Shown piece after piece: positions 11,519 through 23,200 of a stretch of 64,000 nt of DNA. The translations under genes were made by a program, and so were the position numbers. Numbering within the stretch: position 1 is the first letter of the stretch; every line of letters begins with the position of its first letter. Below the pieces are notes generated by a model. It was not told the DNA's origin. It saw only the letters and a program-made list of their open reading frames with translations, and did no database searches. Source of the stretch: Canariomyces notabilis (lineage: Eukaryota > Ascomycota > Sordariomycetes > Sordariales > Chaetomiaceae); NCBI RefSeq assembly GCF_033297395.1, contig NW_027041842.1:124001-188000 (forward strand), in the 5' to 3' direction.

Positions 11519-14156
11519 TCACGCAGAAAGCGCGAGACAAGCATCGACAGCCAATCCAACCCTGCCAGAGCAAAGTCAGTCAATCTGGGATCTAACGAAT
11601 GCGCGATAGGTAGGCCGACTTACCTCCCCTCCTTCTGATAAACCACATCACTGATAACCTCCCGATCAAGGTCAGGGAACATGCCCGCGAGCGTTTCCAC
11701 CACATTCGCGTGCTCCGCACGAGAGAGCCGCTGCGCCTCTGCGGCCTCGGCGCTCGCCTGCCGGGCCGCCGCCTCCTCGGCCGACAGCAGCTGCCGCGCG
11801 CGCAAGTCGCTCTCGGCGCGCTCCGGCAGTGGCGTCCGTGCCGGGCTGGCAATGCTCGTGCTTGCGGCTGCTGTCGACGAGGAGGAAGACGACGGTTCTT
11901 CCAGGAAGATGCGGCCGATGGTGCTCAGGGGTTTCTGGATGGACCGGAGCAGGCCTGTGATGGCTGCTTTCTCGTCACTTCCGCTGTACTCGCCGCTGTC
12001 TCGCGCTTCGTTTGAATAGGATGAGCGGCGTGGGGTTGTGGGTCGCAAAGACGCATCGGCGTCGAGGGAAGTGCGGGCTGAGGAAGGGCCGGATTCAGCA
12101 GCGGTACGCGGTCTGAGGGTCGCCGACTTTTCTGATTGCGGAGGAGGGGGCGGGGGCGACTCGGCACGATGTTTCTCTGCAATTGCAGAGACGGCGGCCT
12201 CTACGTTCCGCTCAAACTCTTCATCCGTAATCGTCAACGTGGTACGATCCATGTTTTCGATGAATTGGATAGCCCCCATCTGCGACTGTTAGCAGAGCAC
12301 GCGAATAGCTGATGGCAGGAAGACCTGCAAGTGAAGAGAGATAGTATCCGGCCTCACCGCCAAGCTTCTCCTGGTTTCGGAATCTCAAGATGTACTGAAC
12401 GTTTGAAACCAGGTGCTCTGGGTTTGCGTGCAGGACGACATAAATGAGCATCGGCATGAACGAGTCTGCGGAGGAGTCTGATTTTGAGTGCTTAAGGAGG
12501 CCTGGGGAGCGTCAGTAGCGCTAGACGACGGGGGACCATTGAAGCCACGCACCGAAAATGACTTTGCAGCAGTTGAGGACGCATATAATCTTGTCTCGTG
12601 GAGCACGGTAGGATTTGATCTTCAGAAGTTCTGCGCCGAGTGAGTAGGAGACTCTAGCGGAATGCGTGGAACGACAGACCTTGTTGTGCGAGTTTAAGGA
12701 AGCGCCTCCCACTCTCGCTTACTATCGGGATGTCAAGATGCTCTTCTCTCACCCAACTATAAATATTGATCTTTTGGGCGAGTATCTCGTCTCTTTCAAC
12801 ATCTTCTTGATGCTGACCTCGTCTCCCCGGGCCCATCGGTCGCTCGCCGCCTCTCTTCCTCGGCTTTGCTCCGGGTATTGGTTGGGGTGGGGGTATTGCG
12901 GGAGAGAATGTCTGGCTATACAGCCGATTCATGACGAGCTTCTCCATGCCCTCGCGGGCGTTGTCAAACTCGGCGTCTGAAACATCTCTCCACACCTCGC
13001 ATTGGGCCATCTTGTTTGAGATGAAGGCAAGAAAATCGCTGATGATTTTGACCTGCTCATGCACCATCCACTGCCGCTTCCCAAACTCGGACAAGAAGGA
13101 TTTCAGGTATCTTGCGACCGGGTCAGCCTTCTTGTTGCGCAGCTGCTCCAGGAACCGATGGAAGTCAAACGGTAAGGGAGGTTCGGGTTCGGGCTCCGGT
13201 GGTGGGGGACGGTGGAGTGAAGTAATCGGGGACATTGGCGAGTCCACGCTGCCACGCAAATCGTCCTGCGAGCGCCCCGGGGCAGCGGAGTAGACATTGG
13301 CGTCTTTGGGTGGGACCGGCGGTCCCTGGTCGTCGATCGCCTTTCCCTTTAATCGAGCTGTTCCCGGGGAGGACGTCGATAGCCGAAGGCCCTGGAGCTC
13401 TTGAATCTGGTGTGCAAGGCAGGGAGCCAGGGGCTCTAGGCTTGATTTTCGAGGCGGGTGCTGGATGGAGTTGCTCAAGAAGGGAGGCGCCATCTCCAAC
13501 CGCGGGCTCATGACCTCGTGGGCGCCCGGGCCACCGCCTTCCTCACTGAACTGCTCCATGATACTTTGGATCTCCGACCTCGACCCGCGTTCATGCTCAT
13601 CTTCACTGAAATCTCTCTTCTCGTCGTATGTTCCATCTAATTTTGGTGAGCCGGCAGGGGAGGCGATCGACGACTCATAGGCTGACCTGGCGGAAGTGGA
13701 AGGCGCTCTTGAAGGGGGCCGAGAAGAAATGGGTGTCTGCGGTGTGGGATCGACGTAAGTTTTGGACTCGGTCGTGAGATACTGCACGGCGGTTGTGGTT
13801 GCAGGGGAGGTCAATGGTTTTAGGGTGGCGATCGAAGAGGACATTAGGTCGCCTGCATCCTCGGATCGCTGTCCCTGCTCTTTCATTTGGTCGCCTAGGC
13901 CCCGGGAGGCGTGGGACGAGTCCTCAGTTGGGTTTTGAGACGCATCGTTGCCGAGGTCTCGCATGTTATCGTCCCCGGATGCGCCCTGCATGGTCACATG
14001 AGCGCCATCAGGCGACGATTCAACTTCGGGGGCTGCCAGTACGCCCGCAGAAGAGCTCTGAGAGACAGCTGCTAGCTCTGCATTGTCAGGTATCGACTGC
14101 TTTCGATGAATGCCGGGTTGGCTCGGAGAGGCAACGTCGTCGTTGAGCGGAGACAT
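11519..14156 (-). CDS. vps9: Vps9: Rab5-family GEF with CUE domain
   Basis: Five exons (14156-12680, 12630-12553, 12501-12329, 12279-11624, 11561-11519) give 808 residues. The N-terminal 320 residues are disordered and Ser/Pro-rich. A helical bundle (FDFHRFLEQLRNKKADPVARY onward) precedes the VPS9 catalytic domain, which includes FMPMLIYVVLHANPEHLVSN, GGEAGYYLSSL and MGAIQFIENMDR. The C-terminus is a ubiquitin-binding CUE domain (ETLAGMFPDLDREVI, then VGLAVDACLALSA in the last exon). Vps9 activates the Rab5 GTPase Vps21 on endosomes and binds ubiquitin through CUE. The ATG at 14156 is the first in frame. Intron 3 (12328-12280) must start with GC to join YYLSSL to MGAIQF in frame; no GT donor does so. 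The in-frame TAA at exon 4's end overlaps a GTAAGT donor and is spliced out. Confidence 0.93.
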
Positions 14157-15078
14157 GCACAGGGCGCTATCCGATGGAGTTGGGTGAAACAAGCAGGGGA
14201 GCCAGGCTGAAAAGCCAAGAAAGCTTGAATGTCAGCGTCGACAGCGTGTGTAGTTTGCAGTGTAGGAAAACGTAAATCGGACGAACAACAGGCTTTGGTC
14301 TTTGCTTCCGGCTGGACTTGGCTAAAGGTTTGGGGTTGGACGCTGTGAAGTGTCGAGATAGGCGCCGTTATTGTTGAGATCCAGGTTGCGCCCGCGGGCC
14401 TTGGCTTGGACAAACTGACCCCATCGCAGGGGTCTTGGGCTGCGTGTGGGGTCCGCTGCAGCCTGGAACCTGCCGCAAAACTGCCGCCACGGCATCAAGA
14501 TTCAGGAGCCATCCTTGTCTATAACGTTATGTACTGTGCATACAAGTACGATAATTACACATGATTAATACATATATACTGAACGGATGGAGTTGGGCAA
14601 TTTCACGTCGACGTCACATATGCCCCGGCGGTTACCTACCTTCTTCCAATTACTCGCGAAGAACAACTTAGGAGGCTGTGTTCCTTTCTATACGTCTCTG
14701 ACCTTTGTAACTCGATGGCACCTGTCGTCCCTAAATACGGCCATGGAACAAATCGACAACCTGGCGTATCAACCATCGACACTACATCATATCTTCCGAC
14801 TACTCCTCGAATGGTTTGTTACAACGCTTTATTGAGATGTGTGTCAGATTAGGTTTTCGAGCCCATACTACATTGTGATTCACGTTGATTTGGTGCGAAC
14901 ATAGTTTCTGACTGACAGCTTTTTAACTAGTCAATTTGGTGTGAAATGCAAGACGCTGAAAAGAATACAATCCATCATCAAATGAGAGCGTCATCAGTCA
15001 CCATTGATACATGACCTGTCCGCCACTCAGTCGGTTGCCAGAGCAAGCCTGTGTACCAGCACGACATTCTCCCTCCTC
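14157..15078. other. Intergenic region upstream of vps9
   Basis: About 0.9 kb containing the vps9 promoter and leader on the minus strand, and the 3' flank of the small gene at 15.1 kb. No gene is supported. Confidence 0.5.
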
Positions 15079-15459
15079 CTACTGCTTGTTCTGGAATTGA
15101 CCGCGGATTTGGCCAGCAATGAACTTGTCCTTAGCCTGCTCGGCTGCACTCTCGTTGTTCTGGGGACCCTGCCCAAGGACATTCTCTTGGACCCAATCAA
15201 CTCCTGGTTCTTGTTAGCTTACTGTCCGAGGCCATGTCATGGAGCAGCTCGTGAGATAGCAATGTCTCGCTGTCAAGGTGAGGGGAACAAATTTACCCTT
15301 GTCGAGCGAATCTTCCTTCTTCTCGCTCTCGGGACCGCCGCCTGCCATTCCGTGGAGCTTGTCCATGATGCCGCCTGAGCTGGAACCCCCCTGCTGCTGA
15401 GGCTGGTTCGCTTGGGCGTTGCTAGAGCCCTTGCCGGTCATTTTGTTGACAAAATCCAT
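15079..15459 (-). CDS. Small conserved-type fungal protein, 95 aa
   Basis: Two exons (15459-15297 and 15203-15079), joined by a GT-AG intron, give 95 residues. The sequence begins MDFVNKMTGKGSS, has a Gln/Gly/Ser-rich middle, then an amphipathic C-terminal half (SEKKEDSLDKGVDWVQENV, then NNESAAEQAKDKFIAGQIR). It resembles a group of small, hydrophilic, stress- or damage-associated fungal proteins with the pattern EDxLDKGxDWVQ and NESAAEQAKD. No signal peptide or membrane helix is seen. The spliced product is much more convincing than the unspliced frame. No molecular function can be assigned. Confidence 0.75.
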
Positions 15460-16605
15460 TGTGCTTGGGTTGTGTAGTATTGTGTTTGATGTAGAGAGCA
15501 ATTTGAGAGCCAAACTGAAGTAGCGGTTTAAGTGTGATATATACCTATACCTAGCACTCTACATACGTCATGGCAAGGGAACGGTTCCGGCTGGGTTGGA
15601 CAGCATCTCGTTTGAGGCAGCTCGGGGCTGACGGACTGGGCCAATGGAAGAAATGTCCGGTGCTTGGCGGGCCCAAGTAACGGATCAGTGGCTCTAGATT
15701 ATGACGCGTTTTCATGGTTTTAAGAGTTGGAAGGGTATGGAGACTCAGATACCGTATGATCTCGCGAATAAGGAAAATTAGATGTGGATACACTCAGCCC
15801 GCAAAGTCAGACATTCACCAATGAGAGCACCGGGCAGGTGTGGCTAGATGTGGCTATCCTGCGTCTTTTGCTCGCTTTTGCTGCGCTGGGTTGGCTGGGC
15901 AAGCCACATCTAATTTTCCTTATTCGCGAGATCATACGGTAAGTGATGTCCTTTGTGAATGTGTTAAGTGCGCTGGTTGCAGAAAAGCGACGAACCTCGG
16001 CCCTTTTCCCTCTTGAAGAACCGCAAGCTCGATAAAGGAGATGAGACATTGCGACAAGACATTCATCGTTCTGGGAAACTGCGCGGATACCGAGACAAGT
16101 ACATGCGCACCTTGAGGACCATACAGCTTGATATCATCGATTATGGGTTGCAGACGGCACAACCCGTGTTCTGTGATGGATTTCCGGGCTCCTGCTTTAA
16201 GCGGGATGGAGCTTGGCCCGTGCGGCTAATACATGCTGTACCGGTACGTAATATTCGTAAGTAATCGGTAAGTTACAAGCTCTCGCTGATTCCGCGATCC
16301 AGCAGCTCCGACCTGCAGGTCCCCGCCGGAGTGCTGAGTGAGCTGTTCGAACCTGGATCCGAGCCGAAGGAGCCGCAACCATTCCGCCTCAACATCCTCT
16401 CATTCCAAAGATCTGACCGCCGTCCCTTGCATGATCGACTCCGGCGTCTGGTGTATGAGAAACGGACCCTTACGAAGTACTTGAACAGTGCTTCAGCTCA
16501 GCTTTCAACATCCCGCCCAGCCTGGAAGGTCGATATCCCCGCCTCGAGCTCAAGCTCCGGACCTCCAAACTTCTCCGCCATCACGCTCCGAATCCCACAA
16601 CCACA
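15460..16605. other. Divergent intergenic region
   Basis: The divergent promoter region between the small minus-strand gene and dap1. It carries the 38-bp inverted repeat listed separately. Near 16331-16600 there is a pyrimidine-rich stretch that is likely the dap1 leader. Confidence 0.5.
15750..15941. repeat. Perfect 38-bp inverted repeat, 116-bp spacer
   Basis: Positions 15750-15787 and 15904-15941 are exact reverse complements; the arm core includes TATGATCTCGCGAATAAGG. Pairing stops at both arm ends. No target-site duplication is evident and the 116-bp spacer has no coding capacity. It may be a foldback/MITE-like insertion or the product of a local inverted duplication. Confidence 0.95.
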
Positions 16606-17224
16606 ATGGACTACGTCCAACAGCGAGTTGCGCAAGCCGCATCCAACACAGATGCCAGCAGCAGGTAAGTCAGTTCATATCGCACCGCCATTTTCCAATT
16701 CCATCCCCACCCACTAACCACAAAAACCCCCAACCAGCAGCTCCCTCTTCACCCCTCTTAACGCAATCCTCCTGAGCCTGCTCCTCTACACAGCCTACAC
16801 CTTCCTGAAACCCACACCCCCGCCCTCCCTTCCGCGCGAAGAACCGGCCACTGTCTTCCGAACCTTCACTCCCCGGACGCTGCTCCCCTACAACGGGGAG
16901 AACGGCATGCCCGTGTACCTGGCGGTGCGCGGACGGGTGTTTGACGTGACCCGCGGACGCAACTTTTACGGTCCCGGCGGACCCTATGCAAACTTTGCTG
17001 GGCGGGATGCCTCGAGGGGACTGGCGTGTGGCAGTTTTGATGAGGACATGTTGACGAAAGATCTGGATGGGCCGCTGGATACGCTGGCGGATTTGGGGGC
17101 TGAGGAGATGGAGGCGTTGAGGGGCTGGGAGGAGAGGTTTGAGGAGAAGTATTTGGTTGTCGGCAGGTTGGTGGCTGTTGGGGAGGAGGGGGCAAGGGAG
17201 GACGGGGGGCAGGAGAAGGCTTAG
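16606..17224 (+). CDS. dap1: Dap1-like MAPR haem-binding protein
   Basis: Two exons (16606-16664 and 16738-17224; phase 2 intron, GTAAGT...CAG) give 181 residues. A short N-terminus is followed by a membrane helix (LNAILLSLLLYTAYTFL, about residues 25-42). A cytochrome-b5-like MAPR domain follows, with FTPRTLLPYNG, PVYLAVRGRVFDVT and NFYGPGGPYANFAGRDASRGLA. Tyr residues in the last motif correspond to the haem-ligand region of this family. Dap1/PGRMC1 proteins bind haem and support the sterol cytochromes P450 Erg11 and Erg5 at the ER. The C-terminal tail is acidic and Gly-rich. It is convergent with the dehydrogenase downstream. Confidence 0.9.
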
Positions 17225-17676
17225 TTGGGGGTTGGAGGGAAGGGTTGGCGACGGGGGGGGAAGTGGGATGGGGGATGGGGAGGGTTGGTAGGTAGGATGG
17301 GGTCTGTTTGAGGTGTATTCGGTCGCTTTGAGTGATGCTGCTACGAGAGGGCATGGTTGAGGATTTGGGACAGCACACTTCCAGAGGTTACGGGCTTTGG
17401 ACATGGGCAGTTTTAGACTCTGGTACGTCGATCGAACAGTTATTTTGCACAATTTCTTACTACACGCAGCACACAGTCTACTTTTATGACCCCCCCCATT
17501 GAGTTCCGCCCTGGGTTTGGGTCGGTGTAGACTTGTGCCTGGCTTGGGCATCATGTCAAGTTGGATCGGCTTGTTGAGAAGCACATATTGGCGGAGAAGC
17601 GGCTCTGATGCTAGGGCTAACATGCAAACTCAGGCAGATATTTCCTGCCCACTAAGAGTTGGCTTAGCCATGGATA
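17225..17676. other. Convergent intergenic region
   Basis: 450 bp between the 3' ends of dap1 and the short-chain dehydrogenase. It begins with a G-rich stretch (17225-17300) and includes a C8 run near 17489. No gene is seen. Confidence 0.5.
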
Positions 17677-18992
17677 TTACACAAGCTTCTCCTCAGCTAT
17701 TAAAGGCAGATCTATTCCGATCATATGATGTGGCAGATGCCAAGGATATGGCCAACCACCCATGACACTTGTCAGCATCCGACCAGCCTGGAGGACATCA
17801 GCCTCTAGCTTCAGCTCGTCCACGTCCCAATTGGCCCATACCTGACGGCCCCTAAGAAAAGCAGCTTCAGGGCTCGCCATCCAGACCAAAAAGTCGCCAG
17901 CGAGCTTGACTGTTGTGTTTGGCATCCCATGTGTCAACTGTAGGAATCACACAGCATGACTGGGACCGTGAAGCACTTACTGTTGTCGAGGGGCACTTGG
18001 TCAGGCTTTGCGCCGATCTTGGCGAGAACAGCCGTGTCGTGGATGCCGGGATGCACCGAGGCAGCAAAGATGTTTGGCTGCTCGGCTGCGAGGTACTCGA
18101 CAACCTTGATCTGGGCCAGGTTCGACGCGTTGTACGAGGACATCCCCGGCGACAATGGCGTAGGAAAGGCCGCTGTGCCGCTGCTCAAGGCGAGCACGGC
18201 TGCGCCCTTCTCGTTCGCCGTGGGGAGAAATTTCTTGATAGCAAGGAACGTGCCTTTGACATTGGTCTGTGACGTGTGTGCGCGTGGATCAGCTGGGCTG
18301 CTTCATATAGACAAGGAAGTCATGGTTTAACTCGCCTCAAACCCCTGCCACCACTCATCGACCTCGGTCGAGGCAATAGTGGAGACAGCGGAAGCATAGC
18401 CAGCAGAAAGAACCAGAACGTCCCATTGCCCGACCGAGTCGGCAACGTCCTTGAGGGCCTTCTCATCGGTGGTATCCACAGCGTGAACCACGGCCGACAC
18501 GGTGCTGAGCAGGAGCCCGGCCGTTTCCTTCAGCGTGCGTTCGGTCCGCCCAAGGAGAACCACACGCTCAGCACCGGCGCTGGCGAACGACAGGGCGGTC
18601 TGTCTGCCTATACCACTACCCTAGAGAGACGTCGACAGGATCAGCGGAGCCATTCTCGTTGAATGATCCCTCTATGTACGCTGTACGTGATGCTCGATAA
18701 CACTCCGTCTCAGGGGGTTGGCTTGAGGGCGACAACGCCGACAAGTGACTGGGCAGGACAAATGCCCAGGTAACAGTATGTGGTACGTGATAGCGTAGGT
18801 CAACTTAAAGAGGGCGGGGGATGGAGAGTAGAAGGGATCAGCAGCAGTACAGTGGTTGGAGTTACTTACAGCTCCTGTGATGACTACCGTCTTTCCCCTA
18901 GCACTAAGCTCAGGACGCTCTGGCGAGATGGCGGCATAGGTGTCGTTGCGCCAAGTGGCGGTGACGGACGGCATTGGAGGAAACTCGAACAT
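17677..18992 (-). CDS. Short-chain dehydrogenase lacking catalytic Lys
   Basis: Four exons (18992-18870, 18620-18336, 18266-17981, 17909-17677) give 308 residues. The Rossmann motif TGAGSGIG spans the exon 1/2 junction. ERVVLLGRTE, DVLVLSAGYA (NNAG equivalent) and ETNVKGTFLAI follow. The end matches a fungal subgroup with FLVWMASPEAAFLRGR and VWANWDVDEL. Where SDRs have YxxxK this protein has YNASN (Tyr181, Asn185), so the catalytic Lys is missing. Intron 2 (18335-18267) starts with GC (GAG before GCGAGT). The last intron uses the acceptor at 17910, because the nearer AG would insert residues before the conserved IKLAGDF. Substrate is unknown. It may be inactive, act with altered chemistry, or be regulatory. 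Confidence 0.82.
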
Positions 18993-19854
18993 GGTGACTA
19001 CTAGGTATATGTGGTGATCGTTATGATGCCTAGGTTAGTGCCTGCCTTAGCTACCGTACCTATGGTAAGTGCCTAACCTGGGCTGACCCCCCTGGTAGAA
19101 TCAGATGCAGATCGATGGTGGAAAGGATAAAATGAATGAACGAAGTACGGACTGGAGGCAGCAGCTAGATAGAGAGTATAGTACCGTTAATACTTAGGTA
19201 TTACACACCCTGCCAGTGACTACTGGTAACGTAGAAAGAATCATCGGGCAGGAAAGCAGCCAAAGGAAGGTTGTCAAGGTCGGTTCCTTAAGTCCAGTGA
19301 ATCCTTCAATGCATTCACCATTCCTGAGGGATTCTGATTCCCGCCAGTAGCGGGGCCTGCGATGCTACGATGATGTTCCTGCTTTTACATGTACATACAC
19401 AGTAAGTACTACCTTATACCTACTAGTACGAAGTACCTATCTTACCTAGTTACATCCGACTAATTACTAGTAGTACCTCAGCTGTTGACCATAGTCTAGT
19501 ACTCGTGGCCTTCAGAGCACACTGCAGTTGAGTTGCAGATCAGTTACAATCACTCCATAGAGAAAAGTCTTAGTCTAAGTTGCAATGTCAAGTTGAGTAC
19601 CTATGCTCATTGTGTCACCTCGATTGGTGCAGTGCTATATGTGACTTCTATCATTATCATGGCCCCCTTCAATGAATATGTCTTCCAACCCCGTCCGATG
19701 ACTTAACCAATGAATGCTCCAAAGGAATGACCCGAAAAGACATATAAATGCTATGTACCAAAATCCTCCGTATTATGCAAAAACCTCGGACCCATCTTGC
19801 ACCCCTATCATATCATAATCCATCAACCCCTGAATCCACCCATGACCCTCCCCC
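18993..19854. other. Intergenic region with TAGGTA/TACCTA motifs
   Basis: 0.86 kb with many short TACCTA, TAGGTA and ACTAGTA-type motifs. No gene is supported on either strand. Confidence 0.5.
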
Positions 19855-20292
19855 TTAGTAGTTGGCAACGCAGAAAGGAATCCCATTCAAATAATCACAA
19901 TGCGAGCCCTGGGGGCAATCGCCAACCTTCTGCAGCACGTTCTGCGTGTCGCAGACCTGGATGGCGTAGGGGCCGAAGCACTGGTACTGTCCCGGGGTGC
20001 TGCACTTCTCGCCGGGGCTCTGGCCGGGGCGGCCGTTGCGGCCCTCGATCTTGGGCTTGTTGTTGGTGCAGAAGGGCAAAGTGTAGCCGTTCTGGGGCAG
20101 GTTCTCGCACGACGTGCCGCCGGGGCAGGCGCCCACGAGCTCCCACTTGCCCTGCACGTTGCAGATCTCGATGCCTGTGTTGGGCGTCGTGCACCGGTAC
20201 GTGCCGAAAGTGCACTGCTGCTGGTTGTCGGCAGTGGGCGCGGCGAGCACAGTGGCGGCCAGAGTGAGGAGGGCGGCGGCGGTGTACTTCAT
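19855..20292 (-). CDS. Secreted protein with two Cys-rich modules
   Basis: Single exon, 145 residues. A signal peptide (MKYTAAALLTLAATVLAA) is followed by two related modules at about residues 26-75 and 95-142. Each follows C..G.Y.C....I..C then a V-G-x-CPxGxxC motif (ACPGGTSC, DCPQGSHC) and a final PFC. A basic Lys/Arg/Gly-rich linker joins them. The duplicated pattern resembles small chitin-binding modules such as CBM19, but that match is only by eye. Size, signal peptide and high Cys content fit an extracellular wall-binding or effector-like protein. A TATAAG box lies about 190 bp upstream on the minus strand. Confidence 0.82.
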   Translation of the reverse strand: MKYTAAALLTLAATVLAAPTADNQQQCTFGTYRCTTPNTGIEICNVQGKWELVGACPGGTSCENLPQNGYTLPFCTNNKPKIEGRNGRPGQSPGEKCSTPGQYQCFGPYAIQVCDTQNVLQKVGDCPQGSHCDYLNGIPFCVANY

Positions 20293-23200
20293 CTTGACTG
20301 GTTGGTTGTTGTTGGAGTTGTTTGTTGTGGTTGAGAGTTGAATCAGTTGATGAGATGCTTTGACTTGAGAGTCTCGAACGGGCTGTGATGACTAGCTGAA
20401 GCTCTCTGGTGATTCAGTTGAGAGTGTGTCTGATGATGATGAGCTAGGAGACCGGAAGAAGTGAGATGATCAACATCTTCTTATACATCTCGAAGCCAAC
20501 CTAATCCGATGCTCAGTCCAGGCCGAGTCCGAGACGGGAATTCGTGTCCACCATCACGAGGTTGGAGGTCACGCCACGACATGGCTCCCGCTCACTCCTC
20601 ACTCAGATCTCGCGGTGCTGGCTATTCTTGCTACACGAAGCCTCAAGGCAGGCTGGCTCCCGAGGCTTGGTAGCTCCTCGCATCGAACACCTCCGCATGC
20701 GGGCTGGCATGAAAACGAGGTGAGTTCTTTCTCTTACTCGGCTCCATGCTGAGAAGCCTGCGCCTGACGGGCTGAGGTAAGGCGATGCGTTAAGTTGGAG
20801 TTCGGAAGACGGAAAGACGGCTGCCAGCTCTAGCTGGGATTGGCCGCAAAACGCCTCTGTACGTAAGATATTGGGCTCTCCCGAACATGATGCATGGCAT
20901 TGGTGGACACTTCCCGGCTGTGCGGACACGAAGACAAAGCGCGGGGGCAGAGGATAATTGCCGGGACCAATACGGGGAAAGAGCTATTTTTAGGTCGGCG
21001 ACAGCTTGGGAACACGAACGCAACTGCGCAGAGTCTGGGTAGAGAATACGGATATACATGTCATCGTAGACAGCTTTTACAGTCAGAACTAAGCCCAATA
21101 TTTCCCGACTGATGCAGACATACTATGCGGGGAAGCTGTACTGTACACGTGTATTACATTTTCCATCTTGAAGCCGAAGGCAGTCTTTCACCAATCACCA
21201 CCACATGGTGTTCAAGCGTGGCGCACTACTTGCTACCTTGCCTTTGACCAATCTTGCACCGTATCGATTATCATGCTTATCCGAATCGGACAAGGACGTC
21301 CTGAGCCAACAAGGTCTGGCTGGAGTTAAGGGGGATGTAAATATTTACTTTCCTCAGATAGCCCAAGGAACGTCGGACCAGACTCACTCACTAACATGAC
21401 AACCATCGTTTATGTGGATGGCTCGCTGGAAATGATTGACTACCTCAAGTAAACAGGTTACATTACGGACTGATGAAGTGATGATGCGATTGTGTCTGAA
21501 TGCCACAACTTGAACCATGGGCACATAGATGATAGGAGCCAGGGCAGTGCCGGGCTTTATACTTGTTCATCACTCCCTCCATGAGACTCAAGAGTCAAGA
21601 GTCAAGACTATGGTCAGCTACCCCTTGAAAGAGCCAGGTAGGTATTCAGCATGCCGTACTGAACAATACTACATCCGAGAACCCAATATTTGCAACCCGA
21701 ACCATGTACGGAACAAGCCCGATTCTCTCTTTGTCCAACACGGTACGGAGTAGATTCGACGATAATAGTCGCCTTTCGTCAATTACCTGAATCCATCAAC
21801 TGAACCCAACAAGCTAGGTGCCGGCATACTCTCGCGGATTTCACCTACCATCATGGGAATAGGGGCAAAGCTGAAAGGGAGCTTTCAGTCAAGCACTGCA
21901 TTGTGATTGTAGTCTCAACTTAGCTACGTTGCTGCATGAAACTGATTACCCTAGTTCATTTTGTGATGATAGTGCTCCATACATTAGGTAAAATACCATT
22001 GTGAAATCAAGCTGGCGGCCTCCCTACTGGATATTACGGTTATTATGTGCTTCAGGTTGTCCGCACATGCATGGATCTGGAGACAAGAACTTACTTGGGT
22101 ATAAGAAGGGAGAACAGGCATGCAATCAATCTTAGTAGTAATCTGGTCGTGACTTGAACAATCTCTTCATTGGCAGGCTTAGATGGTTGTTCAATACTAT
22201 GGACTTGTTCTTCATGGTGACGAACTTCAACTCTTACATGTACCCAGCGCAAACAGCTTTCAAAGTTGCCCATTACCACTATTACCCTTTGACAATTCGT
22301 CAATCGGAGAAGCAGGTTAGTACCATCAATAGAAAGGAGCACAACTGGCAACTACGGTTCCTAGGTAGTCCCCATGTCCTCACGGCCATCCAGGGTTGAG
22401 CCATCAGTCTCCATTGCTATTCACGTTTCCTACCTGACTTTCCTTTCAATTTCAGGCTCCTTCTTTGCTGCTCAAGGCCACTATAGCCCAAGGATACGCT
22501 GCCTCGAGGGAAGCATCCGAGTCATCAATTACTAGTACAGTTACTAGTAGCTAGGTAGGTACTGGGCAATTTGTCTTTTCCTTCAATTTCCCCCCTTTTC
22601 TCTTTTCTTTCCCTCTTGTTTTTCTTTTTCGATCGGGCCCCCTTTTTTGTTTCCGTTCCCCCTATTCTTTGTTTTCATTCATTTTGTCCTTCCTTATCTC
22701 TTCCCAATCCGATCTTCACGATCAACTCATCAGCGTACTTACCTAGGTAGGTGCCAAACTTCAATAAAACTTGAAGCAATACACATGTTAGTACGGTCAC
22801 CCGAGATAGCACAAGAGCAAACCACATATCGGCCATCAGTGCTCTACCGGCCAAGTGCAGTGCTCGTCCTCGAGCACAAATTTGCGTACAAGCTACCTGT
22901 CCCATGCCGTCGGCGCAACAAACCCAGGGGCATAGCCGGCGGGACAGAGATGGTTGGCGATGATAGCAATCGTTACAGTACTCATACATAGTGGTCGTAA
23001 CTCCGTACCTGCAAGTTGGCTGTTGCCAGCACTTGCATTGGACATGTCAGCATGCGCTATCCGCCGCAGCGGTCAATGCTGGCCAACTTTTCTATGAACC
23101 CTCCATACTCCAAAGTAATATGAAAGTCTATACTATAGCATCGAGGCACTTTGAGTTTTCTCGACTACCGTACCATCAGGTTACAGGTAATGTCTAGAGG

